Shown: positions 8,574 through 18,565 of the stretch, piece after piece
Numbering within the stretch: position 1 is the first letter of the stretch
Layout: the number at the start of each line of letters is the position of its first letter
NCBI RefSeq assembly: GCF_963518325.1
Contig: NZ_CAUQJB010000008.1
Coordinates: 85,108-149,107 of the forward strand
Source of the DNA: Vagococcus_D sp963518325
Lineage (GTDB): Bacteria > Bacillota > Bacilli > Lactobacillales > Vagococcaceae
DNA length: 64,000 bases
Reading direction: 5' to 3'
Made by a program: the position numbers and the translations under genes
Notes under the pieces: model-generated
Database searches by the model: none
What the model was told of the DNA's origin: nothing
The model's input: the letters and a program-made list of their open reading frames with translations, nothing else

Positions 8574-11162
8574 TTATCCTCCTATATCCACAGGTCTATT
8601 TATCATATTCAGTGGTACTGATTGACTAATTTTTCGTATATCTGTTATTTCAAGAATTAATGCCAAATCTTTAATCTGTGAGGAAACTATCTTTGAAATA
8701 ATATCTTCATTTGACTCGTCACCAATGCCTTTCAAAATGGAGTTTCCTATTTTTTTCAAAATACCTCTTCTAAGTTTCCTTATATTATCACAAGCAATTT
8801 TAAACAGTTCATAATTAACAAGCATATCGCTATCCTTAGTTAGATTAGCTATCTTTTTATATACTTCCAGTTCGTTAGGTCCAACAATATGTTGTGAATC
8901 ATCAATCCATGATCGTATAGTGACCTTATCTTTTATGTTATCTAGCTTAAATGCAATTTCTTTATAAGTTAAATTATTCTCATCACGATATTTTTTCAAT
9001 ACTTCTTTCCACTTAAGAGACCTGAAATAATCCACCTTCAATTTTTCATCTATTTCCTCATTTTTTATTAATAGCTCTAAAACTGAGCTAACTATATCTT
9101 GCGTTTCACTATTATTCTGTGTGAATACAACAGTATCTCCGATCTCTAAATCAGACGCATTTTTAATAGTTACTTTTTTTTCTAGCACATCTAAAACATA
9201 AGCTTTATAATGTTTAGATACAAACATTGCCTCATCAGAGAAATAAATAATTTTGTTTGATATAATATGCTTATCTGATGACTCTTTAAATTCATTAGAA
9301 ATAAACTTCTCAAATTTACCGTTGTTTATTTCCAAAATCATTTCGTCTAACTCTTTTATTGTTTCCAACTCAGAACAAGAGCCCTTCTCAACATTTTGAA
9401 TTATCTCCAAAAAATCAATTTCTTTTTCATCAGCTTCAGCTTCTGGTAAATAGCTAAATAAATAATTCTCTTTATTTATCATATTTTTCTTCATACTATC
9501 AAAAATAGATTCTTCATTAGCATATAATAATACCTTAATAACTTTTGAAGTGGAACATCTAAATATATTAAATCTTTTTCCTTCATATATTCCAAGTACT
9601 ATTACTTCATCATACATAATACTATTATCATACGTATTAGCTGTACAAATACGAACGTTCTTAGTCTTAAGTACATTACCTAAAACTAATTTATCTTCAA
9701 TTATAGTTTTATAATACGCTTTAGGAACTACAATACAAGCTCTTTTTTCTTGCCAATTGATACTAATGCTTTCTAGCGCTTTCATTTTGAGTGAACTATC
9801 GTAAAGCTCCAAATATAAACTCTCTAATTTCCCAACAATTGTTGTTATTATTTCTAAAATATCACTTGAAATGCGCCATTTAATGCCTCTAAGCTTACCA
9901 AGTTTGTCTGATATAGATTCAATAGTTATATGTTTATCAGCAATCGCCTGTTCCACTGCTCCTAATGGAAACGCTGCTGTTGTATATAATTTTAACAATG
10001 AATATGACGTCATAATAAAATAGTCTAAATCATCATCTGGTATTTTTTTTCTTTTCAAATATACTAAATCCTGTTTAATTTCTCTTGTTAAATCTCCAAA
10101 AATCCCCTCTTGTATCACTATTGGAATTATTTTTTTTCTAACAATTATATCAATTTGTTGTTGAAGTTCTTGCGTTACCTCATTTACTTCAACAATTTGA
10201 GTGTGTTGTGGTTTTATTTCTCTTTTGGCAGAAGTAAATAAGCTAGTATCATTATATTCCGAAATAAGTTCGTGAATATTGCTAAGATACATTTCACAAA
10301 ACGTGTACACAAATCTTAATGATTTCCGTCCAATCAACTCATAGAGCTCAGTTCCTCCCGATAGCAATCTAAATGAATCTAAGAAAATGATTCCAATTTC
10401 TTTCGCTTCACTAGTTTCAAATACTAAATCTCTTACAAGTGAGACTCGATTTGTTATCCTAACCTCAGGTTCCAATCTACCAGGGTTTCCTCGATAAGGA
10501 TATTCTTTTTTTTCAGAAAAAAAAGAGATGTTGACCAAATCGAAAAGGCTTACACTTCCCTCTTTAAAGAATAGTTTCACGTTATTGATAATATCATCAG
10601 CTTTTTCTTTTTCCATCATTACAATCGTATATTTATCAGAACTACTCTGAATGTCCTCTTTTTTTAACCCTAAAGCATATTGAATAAAGCTTTCTCTCTT
10701 AGAATAATTCTTATTTATGCCTTTACCATCTAAACAGATTGCATCTCCATAATACGGCTCAATTCTATTCCAATTCTCTTTTTTTAGAGAATTCAGCATT
10801 TTGCCATTATCGGGTTGAGATAACTCAATGATTTCCATTTCATCGTCATAACGATGAAATTTATATCTCTGTTTCTTAGTACGGCCATATAAAACTATAG
10901 TATCATCTTTCAAATCCTCTAAAATATCTTCATTCTTCCGTTCAGAAAAAGCAAAACTGCTGACTACAGCAAGTAACATTCCAAGGATATCAAAACAAAT
11001 TGATGGTGGCCTAATAATAATCCCTACATTATGCGATTTCTCGTCAATTGTGTTCGAAAAAAACTCAAAACACTCTTGTAATATATGCTCTTTCGATACA
11101 ATATTCCCTTTATACTCAATCTCACACTTCAATAACAGGTTTACTAACATTTGTTTTACCAC
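8574..11162 (-). CDS. drmE: DISARM DrmE-like protein
   Basis: An 862-residue protein directly upstream of drmA, as drmE is in class 2 DISARM loci. I see no clear catalytic motif. The sequence is rich in Lys, Glu and Ile, with mixed helix and strand and a possible helix-turn-helix in the last quarter (LTYKEIAFKLDNIKDKV region). The start is a GTG at 11162 with an AGGAGG six bases upstream, which is far better than the internal ATG four codons later. A terminator-like hairpin sits in the leader just before the ribosome binding site. The DrmE call rests mainly on position, length and operon content, so it is less certain than DrmA and DrmB. Confidence 0.72.
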   Translation of the reverse strand: MVKQMLVNLLLKCEIEYKGNIVSKEHILQECFEFFSNTIDEKSHNVGIIIRPPSICFDILGMLLAVVSSFAFSERKNEDILEDLKDDTIVLYGRTKKQRYKFHRYDDEMEIIELSQPDNGKMLNSLKKENWNRIEPYYGDAICLDGKGINKNYSKRESFIQYALGLKKEDIQSSSDKYTIVMMEKEKADDIINNVKLFFKEGSVSLFDLVNISFFSEKKEYPYRGNPGRLEPEVRITNRVSLVRDLVFETSEAKEIGIIFLDSFRLLSGGTELYELIGRKSLRFVYTFCEMYLSNIHELISEYNDTSLFTSAKREIKPQHTQIVEVNEVTQELQQQIDIIVRKKIIPIVIQEGIFGDLTREIKQDLVYLKRKKIPDDDLDYFIMTSYSLLKLYTTAAFPLGAVEQAIADKHITIESISDKLGKLRGIKWRISSDILEIITTIVGKLESLYLELYDSSLKMKALESISINWQEKRACIVVPKAYYKTIIEDKLVLGNVLKTKNVRICTANTYDNSIMYDEVIVLGIYEGKRFNIFRCSTSKVIKVLLYANEESIFDSMKKNMINKENYLFSYLPEAEADEKEIDFLEIIQNVEKGSCSELETIKELDEMILEINNGKFEKFISNEFKESSDKHIISNKIIYFSDEAMFVSKHYKAYVLDVLEKKVTIKNASDLEIGDTVVFTQNNSETQDIVSSVLELLIKNEEIDEKLKVDYFRSLKWKEVLKKYRDENNLTYKEIAFKLDNIKDKVTIRSWIDDSQHIVGPNELEVYKKIANLTKDSDMLVNYELFKIACDNIRKLRRGILKKIGNSILKGIGDESNEDIISKIVSSQIKDLALILEITDIRKISQSVPLNMINRPVDIGG

Positions 11163-11190
11163 TTCAGACCTCCTATCATTTTTGAAAAAT

Positions 11191-11221
11191 AAATAGGCTA
11201 GAGCAATACTCTAACCTATTT
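11191..11221 (-). terminator. Terminator-like hairpin in the leader of the drmE-drmA-drmB operon
   Basis: Arms at 11191-11203 and 11209-11221 form a 13-bp stem (one G-U pair) with a 5-nt loop. On the minus strand it is followed by ATTTTTC. It lies 102 nt after the methyltransferase stop codon but ends only about 30 nt before the drmE GTG, so it may act as an attenuator rather than a simple operon end. Confidence 0.6.
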
Positions 11222-11322
11222 AAAAGAATCCAAAAATTGAAAATTAGAACATCATTCTGAGTTTCAATTTTTTGTAACTAGCACAACACCTAACTTAGCA
11301 TTTTTTAATATACCATATAAAT

Positions 11323-12432
11323 CTAACTACTAACACCGTTAATTATTTTATTAACTTTCACAAAATATTTACCACTTGCTTCAGCAAGTTTTACAGGCAC
11401 GGCATTCCCTATCTGTAAGGCTATCTCACCATTCGTTCCTTCAAATATAAAATCATCATCAAACGACTGTATCCTGGCAGCCTCTCTAGCGCTGATAGCT
11501 CTATCATCTCTAGGATGACCAAACCGACCTTTAGTATATGACATGCATCCCCCCGTCATTGTTGGTGCAGGTTTTAACAAATCAATGATTCCATAAACGT
11601 CGCCATGTCCATTCTTATCCTTATGACATTTCAGAACCATATGTTCTGGCAAGCAAGATCTACTTCCTCCGTGTGCTCTAATATAGCGTATTTTTTTTCT
11701 ATTAACATCCGAGAGGCCATTAGCAAAATGATTGTAGACGCCTGGTCCTTCATACTTTTCACCAGCTTTAAGCTCAGGCAAGTTAAACACATCTTGAGTC
11801 GTCCTCCATAGAGGCAATCCCAGCGGATTTTCCTCTATGCTCGGATTTATATTTGTTTGCTTCGGTAGTTCAATATCAATGCCTTTTTCTACCATTTTTT
11901 TATGAATATCATTTCTAATGCCATGTAAAACTAAGCGTTTTCTCGTTTGAGGTACGCCATAATCTGCAGCATTTAGTATATTATACTCTGTTTGATAACC
12001 TAAATCGTCTAGTTGTTTTAGCACTTCGGCAAAGATATTTTTCCCTTTTCCTCTAGCCATCCCAGAAACATTTTCCATTAAGAGATACTCTGGTTTCAAT
12101 TCTGAAACCAGTCTAACAAACTGAAATACTAGTTGATTACGTATATCACTTGCTGTGCCATTACCTATCGAAGAAAAACCTTGACAGGGTGGGCATGCCA
12201 CAAGAAGAAGGTCTTCATTCATTTTACGTTCTACTTTGTTCAATATCTCTTTTCCCGTTACCTCTTGGATATCCTTTTCGATTATGTGGGCATTCAAGTT
12301 CCTACCGTATGTCTTAACGGCTGTTTTATTTATTTCTATTGCTACTTTAACTTCAATTCCAGCATTAACCAAGCCAGCACTTGTTCCGCCTGAGCCGCTA
12401 AATAAATCAACAGCCACAATTTTTTTCTTCAT
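11323..12432 (-). CDS. drmMII: DNA cytosine-C5 methyltransferase, DISARM DrmMII-like
   Basis: The 369-residue enzyme has the ordered motifs of C5 methyltransferases: VDLFSGSGGTSAGL (SAM binding, motif I), the catalytic PCQGFS with its Cys near residue 82, ENVSGM near 120 (motif VI), QTRKR near 162 (motif VIII), and a C-terminal AREAARIQSF followed by IGNAVP (motifs IX-X). The target recognition domain lies between about 190 and 300. The expected role is methylation of host sites so that the DISARM effector complex ignores self DNA. It has its own promoter region with a perfect palindrome upstream, and a hairpin separates it from drmE. It could equally serve the adjacent ATPase/HNH module as its modification enzyme. 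Confidence 0.88.
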   Translation of the reverse strand: MKKKIVAVDLFSGSGGTSAGLVNAGIEVKVAIEINKTAVKTYGRNLNAHIIEKDIQEVTGKEILNKVERKMNEDLLLVACPPCQGFSSIGNGTASDIRNQLVFQFVRLVSELKPEYLLMENVSGMARGKGKNIFAEVLKQLDDLGYQTEYNILNAADYGVPQTRKRLVLHGIRNDIHKKMVEKGIDIELPKQTNINPSIEENPLGLPLWRTTQDVFNLPELKAGEKYEGPGVYNHFANGLSDVNRKKIRYIRAHGGSRSCLPEHMVLKCHKDKNGHGDVYGIIDLLKPAPTMTGGCMSYTKGRFGHPRDDRAISAREAARIQSFDDDFIFEGTNGEIALQIGNAVPVKLAEASGKYFVKVNKIINGVSS

Positions 12433-12468
12433 TGGTTGTCACCATCCATGTAAAATAAGTACAATTAC

Positions 12469-12488
12469 CTATGATAATATTATCATAG
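12469..12488. promoter_or_regulatory. 20-bp perfect palindrome overlapping the methyltransferase promoter
   Basis: CTATGATAATATTATCATAG is a perfect palindrome 37 bp upstream of the methyltransferase ATG. On the minus strand TTGTGT and TATTAT, 16 bp apart, could be the -35 and -10 boxes, with the -10 inside the palindrome. A bound dimeric repressor, or the methyltransferase itself, would block this promoter. The binding protein is unknown. Confidence 0.6.
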
Positions 12489-12540
12489 ATTACAGACACA
12501 ATAAAGATCTATCTGCCATCATACTTTTAGACTTAATAAA

Positions 12541-14433
12541 TTATTCCATAATTTTATCTAATACATCATAAAGCTCCTTGAATAATGGTGACTTTTTATC
12601 AATTCTCGCCAAAACTCGACGTTGATAATTAAGAATGTCATCACTAGATGGAATAGCCTGCAACTCCTCATTTGCAGCTTCTTCAAAGAAGTCTTTCCCA
12701 TTTGATGATTCAGCCTTTACCTCTTCTCCTATAGATTCAAGTAAAAATAATTCAGGTGTCTCATTAGGTAAGAAAAAGACATTTTTTTCCCAGTATCGTA
12801 AAAAAGCTCGTTGTTTTTCTATTTTCTCTACTTGATTTGAAGTTCCTCTACTTCCTGAAACACTTATTTTAATATCACAATGTGTGATCTCCTTCAAAAT
12901 TTTCCCAAGATTATTATTCTCTGACTCCGGTAATCTGTTTTCAATTAATTTACCTATCTCTTCATCACACCAGTCTAATTTAACACCTCCAGAATCCTCA
13001 TCAAACTTCTTTTCAAAAGGGTAGTGGTTTTGATCTCCATCAAGAAGATAAAAAGTATTCTCTTCTTTTTCTAAACTACTTTGGCAGATTCCTCGTGTAA
13101 TTATCGCTTCTGCACCTCCTAAAAGAGCTTTAACTGTAATAGTATCTCTCCACCTATCTTTGTATTTATTTATTAACGCTTTTTCCACAACATGCTTTGC
13201 TAATTGGTCCTCTACAAAAATACTTTTCGGAGTTTCAATAAATTGACCTATTTCGTAAAACGCTTCTTGATAAGTCACATTTTCCTGAATATCAACTTTT
13301 TTGTCCGCTCCGGTACTTAGAAGCTTAATCGCTTCCTTTGGTAGGCCACGGATTAGTCCTGGCGAATGAGTAGAAACAACCATTTGATGTTGATTAATTA
13401 ATACTTCTTCTAAAAAAAATAACTTTAATCTCTCAATTGCATTCGGATGCAATGATATTTCAGGTTCATCTACCAAAATTAGTGATCTTGGTTTTGCCTG
13501 CATTACATCGTTAACTAGTAAAATAAGTCTAGATTCTCCACTACCAGCGAAAGCCTCTGAATAAGATAGATTATTTTTTTTCATCCAAATAGTTTTGGAT
13601 GGTTTCCCAAATTGCCCCTTTGTATATAAAGCATGAGTAATGACCCTTATATCTGAGTAATCTTCGCCCATAATCTCACTGATTTTTTCACATACTTTTC
13701 CATCAAGTCGCTCATTCGATATTACTTGCGGTTTATTATAATAATTAAAATTTATTTCACCAGTAGATATTATTTCTGAAAGGTATTTAGAGCGACCTCT
13801 AAGAAAATCTTGCTTCGTTTTAATATTGCTTGTTTTCTTAAAGTTCGAATGATAAAAAAACAAATCAAACGCAGATAAATACTCTTTACAATCTGAGTAA
13901 ACTACATCTTTTTCAATTAATTCCCATCTCGTTGTATTTGATTGATTAGGAGTGTTTAATAATTCTTTTTTTGTGGGTATATGCATATTATATTGAGCCT
14001 GTGGCCTAGATGTTTCCCAATAATCCACAGTTTCACTTTTTTTATTTACTCGTGTCTTCAAAGCTTCTACATCTCTATTAGCCCCCGAATGTTTGTATCT
14101 GTAGATATAACAACTTGGTCTTTCACCTTCAGTACCATCAATTTGATCCACTTTAGTGTTAAACCAATACTCCCCTACATTTTTCCCTTTGGGACAGCCG
14201 TATATTGCTTGAAGAATGGAAGTTTTGTTGGTTCCATTTCCCCCAACCAAAAATGTTAGTGGAAAGTCGAAACTAATACACTCTCCGTGCCGGATCATTT
14301 TATAGTTAGGGAATCTAATGCCTCTAATAAAGGGCTCATATAACTTTTTATCACTTTTACTAAACTTCGCTAATATTTGATCACATAATCTCTTTACATC
14401 ACTCTTCTTATTCAAAAACCTAACCCCATTCAA
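12541..14433 (-). CDS. OLD-like AAA ATPase with a Toprim-like C-terminal domain
   Basis: The 630-residue protein has an ABC/SMC-type ATPase core. The P-loop GGNGTNKTSI lies near residue 69, with Asn in place of the usual Gly before Lys. The signature region is SEAFAGSGESRLI, Walker B is SLILVDEPEISLHP and the H-loop is VSTHSPGL. After the ATPase comes a Toprim-like part: FVEDQLAKH near 407 (acidic residue) and LLDGDQN near 464 (the D-x-D pair), as in OLD nucleases and Gabija GajA. The gene follows the HNH nuclease gene by 16 bp, so the two probably form one unit. An ATPase plus HNH pair recalls Septu, but the extra Toprim-like part and the large partner differ. Nuclease activity is inferred only. 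Confidence 0.75.
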   Translation of the reverse strand: MNGVRFLNKKSDVKRLCDQILAKFSKSDKKLYEPFIRGIRFPNYKMIRHGECISFDFPLTFLVGGNGTNKTSILQAIYGCPKGKNVGEYWFNTKVDQIDGTEGERPSCYIYRYKHSGANRDVEALKTRVNKKSETVDYWETSRPQAQYNMHIPTKKELLNTPNQSNTTRWELIEKDVVYSDCKEYLSAFDLFFYHSNFKKTSNIKTKQDFLRGRSKYLSEIISTGEINFNYYNKPQVISNERLDGKVCEKISEIMGEDYSDIRVITHALYTKGQFGKPSKTIWMKKNNLSYSEAFAGSGESRLILLVNDVMQAKPRSLILVDEPEISLHPNAIERLKLFFLEEVLINQHQMVVSTHSPGLIRGLPKEAIKLLSTGADKKVDIQENVTYQEAFYEIGQFIETPKSIFVEDQLAKHVVEKALINKYKDRWRDTITVKALLGGAEAIITRGICQSSLEKEENTFYLLDGDQNHYPFEKKFDEDSGGVKLDWCDEEIGKLIENRLPESENNNLGKILKEITHCDIKISVSGSRGTSNQVEKIEKQRAFLRYWEKNVFFLPNETPELFLLESIGEEVKAESSNGKDFFEEAANEELQAIPSSDDILNYQRRVLARIDKKSPLFKELYDVLDKIME

Positions 14434-14449
14434 TTATTAATTAATCGAT

Positions 14450-15538
14450 TTAACAGTAACTTGACAAAATTTCTTCAATTAATACAGGTAATCCACATTT
14501 TTTCAATCTAAAAATTCTTTCGTTAAATAAGATTTCGACCATTTTACTCACTTCATCAACCTCACCATGATGAATATACCTGTGACAATTTGGACACAAT
14601 GCAACAATATTTGCCTCCACATCTAAACTCGCATCTTTAAAATCTCCTTGCCTGTTTATAGGTATCAGATGGTGAGCTTCTACATAGTTTCTACCAGTTT
14701 TTTTTGAAGTAAAAGTTTTGTGACTTGAAGATATCTCACACGAAAAATTAGCAATTTGAAGTGCCTTAATTGCTTTTTTAGGATTTCGCCTATAAGTGCT
14801 ATAAACTCGATCATCCAACTCTGGTACCTTTTCAGATTTATCAATATGACGCGATGAATCATAATCAATTAATTCTTCTTTCAATAAATGTTCAACATCA
14901 ATATTCAACTGTTCATCTAAACGTTGCTCTCTAAGTTCATCTAAATAATTTAAGTATTTGATATAATGATTCAGAGGAGCTGTATACATTCGATTTCCAA
15001 CTTGGTCGATTTCTCTAATCTCATTAAGTCTTTTTATTTCTTCTATCAGATCAGTATTTCTAATTTTAAAAATTTTATTGTAAAAATGATTATTCTCAAC
15101 CAGTGTTTTGTCCACAACTCTAATTGCACTTATATATTTTTTTATTGTAATTGGGCTAACTTTTCTATTCTGCTGAATCCATCCCACAAATCCCTTCTCA
15201 AAATTAATTTGAGACTCATCCATATATTTTATTAATGCAAATAAGTACGAAGTATTATGGTTATTAGTATCTCTTTTCCTTGCTTCTCTATCTCCTGCCA
15301 TCCATTTTTCATAGACGCTGGCTACCTCAATAAATTGTTTTTCAGTAATTTTATTACTGTTTGTCATTGTGGAACTAGGTTCATGATACTTAGCCCTTGC
15401 TAACCACACATCTTTTCCATCTGATTGAGCTTCAAACCAAACACCTTCACGAGCATTACTTGGAATTGTCAGTAATTCTATTGGGTGATTCGCTAATTCT
15501 TCTAGAATCTGTCTCCACAAAATTTTTTTTTCCAACAC
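14450..15538 (-). CDS. HNH endonuclease with an N-terminal recognition-type domain
   Basis: This 362-residue protein ends in a clear HNH nuclease: EAHHLIPINRQ near residue 290, then NIVALCPNCHRYIHHG near 310-325, giving the catalytic His residues and a CxxC zinc pair partner. The first 90 residues (WFEAQSDGKDVWLARAKY) may form a recognition domain like the N-terminal domain of McrB-type restriction proteins, followed by a helical middle. The start is a GTG at 15538; AAGGA lies about 10 nt upstream and no ATG is available. It is the first gene of a unit with the OLD-like ATPase and lies next to a C5 methyltransferase, so it probably cuts foreign or differently modified DNA. Confidence 0.76.
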   Translation of the reverse strand: MLEKKILWRQILEELANHPIELLTIPSNAREGVWFEAQSDGKDVWLARAKYHEPSSTMTNSNKITEKQFIEVASVYEKWMAGDREARKRDTNNHNTSYLFALIKYMDESQINFEKGFVGWIQQNRKVSPITIKKYISAIRVVDKTLVENNHFYNKIFKIRNTDLIEEIKRLNEIREIDQVGNRMYTAPLNHYIKYLNYLDELREQRLDEQLNIDVEHLLKEELIDYDSSRHIDKSEKVPELDDRVYSTYRRNPKKAIKALQIANFSCEISSSHKTFTSKKTGRNYVEAHHLIPINRQGDFKDASLDVEANIVALCPNCHRYIHHGEVDEVSKMVEILFNERIFRLKKCGLPVLIEEILSSYC

Positions 15539-15991
15539 TAATCAATCATCCTTAGCTAATAATATTCTACTACTACTCACTTAACATTCTTACATACCTG
15601 TTAACTGCGTCTAATTATTTGATATCCATACTCACATAATTAACTACTTTATATTTAATAGATAATTATCTTTAAAACTAATTATAACCTACTTCTGTAT
15701 AAAACAACATAAGTATTCATATTTGAAAATAAGACAAAGTATCGCTTGCTGTACTGAACTATTTTACTAAGTTTTATTTAAATACGCTAACATTCACTTC
15801 ACTAAGATAATAGAAAAAAATGAAACAACATTTAAGGAAAATCATAATTGTGTCAGTTGAAGTAATTTATAGTAGTGACTATAATCACTTAATAAACAAC
15901 ACATTATCATATAATAATAATATAACTATCTATATTAACAAGATTGACTTATAATTTAAAGTGATTTATCAAATACAAACGAGGTGTACTC
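15539..15991. other. Divergent promoter region between the HNH gene and rdrA
   Basis: This 450-bp stretch is very AT-rich with no coding capacity. It must hold the promoters of the leftward HNH-ATPase unit and of the rightward RADAR operon. On the plus strand TTGACT near 15943 and TATCAA 17 bp further could serve rdrA. A near-palindrome is noted separately. Confidence 0.5.
15874..15889. promoter_or_regulatory. Near-palindrome upstream of rdrA, possible operator
   Basis: AGTGACTATAATCACT is a 16-bp near-palindrome about 100 bp upstream of rdrA. The half-site AGTGAT recurs near 15960. A regulator-binding role is inferred. Confidence 0.35.
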
Positions 15992-18565
15992 ATGAAAAAA
16001 ACTTATTTCCAAGATTTACAAATTAACTGGAGCAAAGCATCAAAAGAATACATATATGATAACTTTATTAGTAAAGAAAAATTAGAAAACAGTGACTATC
16101 TTTATAAAGAACAAATGAATGATCTATTGAGTTGGTTAGAAATTTATATTAATCAAACACCTACAAATACTAATATCAACAATATTTTCAGTATTATAGG
16201 TGGTCGGGGAACAGGCAAGAGCTCATTCATCCGATCTGCCACAAAAATAATTGATGAAAAAAAATTTACTGATGTTTCTTCTATAACAAATAACCAAAGC
16301 ATATATAAGCTAGATCCCATTGATCCCACTGTATTTACAAGTTCTCTCAATATACTAGAACTATTTATCGCTACGTTAAAAAGTAAGATTGACAATACCA
16401 ATGGTAAAAGTAAAGACAATGATCACTTTAAAAAAATTACAAAATTCAATAAAACCGTCACTGATATTATCGAGGTCCTGAAAAACATACGCATCAATAA
16501 GTCTTCCTTTGCAGAAAAGAGCTCCGGCATTGAAGTTTTAGATAACATTCAAAATCAGCAATCCTTTTTCAGTAAAATTTCTGAGTTAATCGAATCTTTT
16601 CTCACGATAATAAATAAAGACCGGGGTAACGATTACAAGTACCTTTGTCTGTCCATCGATGACCTTGATTTAGTACCTAACCAATTTACGCACGAAACAC
16701 TACAATTAATTATTAAATTTCTAAAAAATCAAACTAATCTTATTTTGCTAATCGCCTATCGTAAAGAACAACTTGTCGATTCGGTTTTAGCTAACTTACT
16801 TTTAGAAAATAAAGAATTACTAGATAGAAAAGAAATTGATACAACTGAACTTCGAGATCAAGCCGTTAACTTTATTGATAAAGGGTTACCATTACCTCAG
16901 CAAGTTGTGCTTGAGTTTAAACTACAAACAAGGATTAGTGATATTTTGTCACCATTTATCGAACCCTACAATAATGAAAGTGAAACTATCTTTTCAGGCT
17001 TTCTAAATAGCGACAATGAGCCTTTGACGATTAGGCAATTTATTCAAAAGTCCATTATGGAGCAAACTAGGATACAGATCGAACCTATTGAATCTTTAGA
17101 ACAAACCCAATACACAAACCCGCGTAATTTGAGAGCGGCCATCCAATTTCTAGAATTCATTCATAAATTAGCTAATTATCAAATATCGATCAATTCTAAT
17201 GATGATAGGCTTAAATCTTTGGGTTTATTATCTCTCAATTTGAATCGATATCGCCAATACCTTTTAAATGGTTTTAGAGAAAACTTGTCAAAGGACAACT
17301 TTGAGATTATTTTAGATTGGAGGTCCCAAGATTACCAAGCTAGAAATAGATCTTTGTGTAACAATATGCTAAATTCAATACAAAGTGCATCCCCCAATAG
17401 TCTCAATGACTACTATATTAATATTTTAAACAAACAACCTTATAATGTTTCGCTAGGAGATGTATTTGCTGTTTTGGATCTTTATACTCGAGAGAATAAG
17501 CACTCTGATGCTAAATTATTTTTTATTTATGCTTTAAAAATGCTCTATTCAATAGAACTTTTGAGCTTGTTAGTTCATTCGCTAATAGATAGAACGGATA
17601 ACCTCCATCTTGAAGGATATTTTTCACTCACTAAAGGAAAAATTATTCCCGATGGTTATTATTATAATGATTCCTTTACATCCGGAAACGCGCAGATACT
17701 ACTAGCCCAAACTATCAAAGACTTGTACGAACCTATCAACGCCCCACTAAATAAATTACTTTACAGCAGTCTCTCAGCTTCTGGGAATATAAGAGTCCAA
17801 GGAAAACAATCTTTGGACGATTTTGGTAGAGGATTCAGCTATCAATTTAGGGAGTTTTATGCCAATTATGAATTTGTAAAAGGAAATCATTACCTGATTG
17901 ATCCTTTTGCGCAATTAAGTAGCCAGTTCTATGTTCAACATAAATTAGACCTTGCTCTCAAGGAGAACCAAAATAATTACTTATTCTACTCCATGTTCGA
18001 CTTAGACTTCTTTATTCGAAAAAACTATTCACGTAGAAGTTCAACTGGCCGTCCCGCGATCATTTATTCACTTAAACGTGTAAACGATTGTTTCACGGGT
18101 AGCTTGTCTACCGCTAACGAAATAGACATGCGTACTAAAATGGTTATGCCTTTATTTGAAGCTGACACATCTAAAGAGTTTTATAAGTATAATCCAATAT
18201 TCACGGAAAACGAAATTGCAACCCTTGCTAACGAAATAGTACCTCCAGAATCAATAAGCTCCATCAAAGACTTATCTCTTGAGGAAATAGATACCCTTAT
18301 TGCCTTGGGGAATGATTCATTAAAATATGACTACGTTAAACCTAAAAGAGAATTTGCTAAACAGTATTTCCAAAAGATGAGTGAATGGCCTAAAAACATG
18401 CATCCTGAGCAAAAAGAAAGAATGGACAACTTCATCAGCAAACCTAGGTCTCAAGGTTTTGATGAGCTAAATGATAATTTGAAACTGATGACCGAGACTC
18501 TCAATGGTCATCGCTCAAATTTACTTAGCAACAATCTAATCGATAGTGAGAAAACTCATGACTAG
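15992..18565 (+). CDS. rdrA: RADAR ATPase RdrA
   Basis: The 857-residue protein is a large P-loop NTPase. Walker A is GGRGTGKSSF at residues 70-79 and a Walker B-like SIDDLDL sits near 221-227; the long C-terminal part is specific to this family. In RADAR, RdrA is an AAA+ ATPase that forms ring oligomers and works with the adenosine deaminase RdrB on phage infection. The start ATG has GAGG eight bases upstream. The stop overlaps the beginning of rdrB, so the two are coupled. Length and the adjacent deaminase with an intact active site make the assignment strong, although the ATPase alone would not be diagnostic. Confidence 0.88.
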   Translation: MKKTYFQDLQINWSKASKEYIYDNFISKEKLENSDYLYKEQMNDLLSWLEIYINQTPTNTNINNIFSIIGGRGTGKSSFIRSATKIIDEKKFTDVSSITNNQSIYKLDPIDPTVFTSSLNILELFIATLKSKIDNTNGKSKDNDHFKKITKFNKTVTDIIEVLKNIRINKSSFAEKSSGIEVLDNIQNQQSFFSKISELIESFLTIINKDRGNDYKYLCLSIDDLDLVPNQFTHETLQLIIKFLKNQTNLILLIAYRKEQLVDSVLANLLLENKELLDRKEIDTTELRDQAVNFIDKGLPLPQQVVLEFKLQTRISDILSPFIEPYNNESETIFSGFLNSDNEPLTIRQFIQKSIMEQTRIQIEPIESLEQTQYTNPRNLRAAIQFLEFIHKLANYQISINSNDDRLKSLGLLSLNLNRYRQYLLNGFRENLSKDNFEIILDWRSQDYQARNRSLCNNMLNSIQSASPNSLNDYYINILNKQPYNVSLGDVFAVLDLYTRENKHSDAKLFFIYALKMLYSIELLSLLVHSLIDRTDNLHLEGYFSLTKGKIIPDGYYYNDSFTSGNAQILLAQTIKDLYEPINAPLNKLLYSSLSASGNIRVQGKQSLDDFGRGFSYQFREFYANYEFVKGNHYLIDPFAQLSSQFYVQHKLDLALKENQNNYLFYSMFDLDFFIRKNYSRRSSTGRPAIIYSLKRVNDCFTGSLSTANEIDMRTKMVMPLFEADTSKEFYKYNPIFTENEIATLANEIVPPESISSIKDLSLEEIDTLIALGNDSLKYDYVKPKREFAKQYFQKMSEWPKNMHPEQKERMDNFISKPRSQGFDELNDNLKLMTETLNGHRSNLLSNNLIDSEKTHD

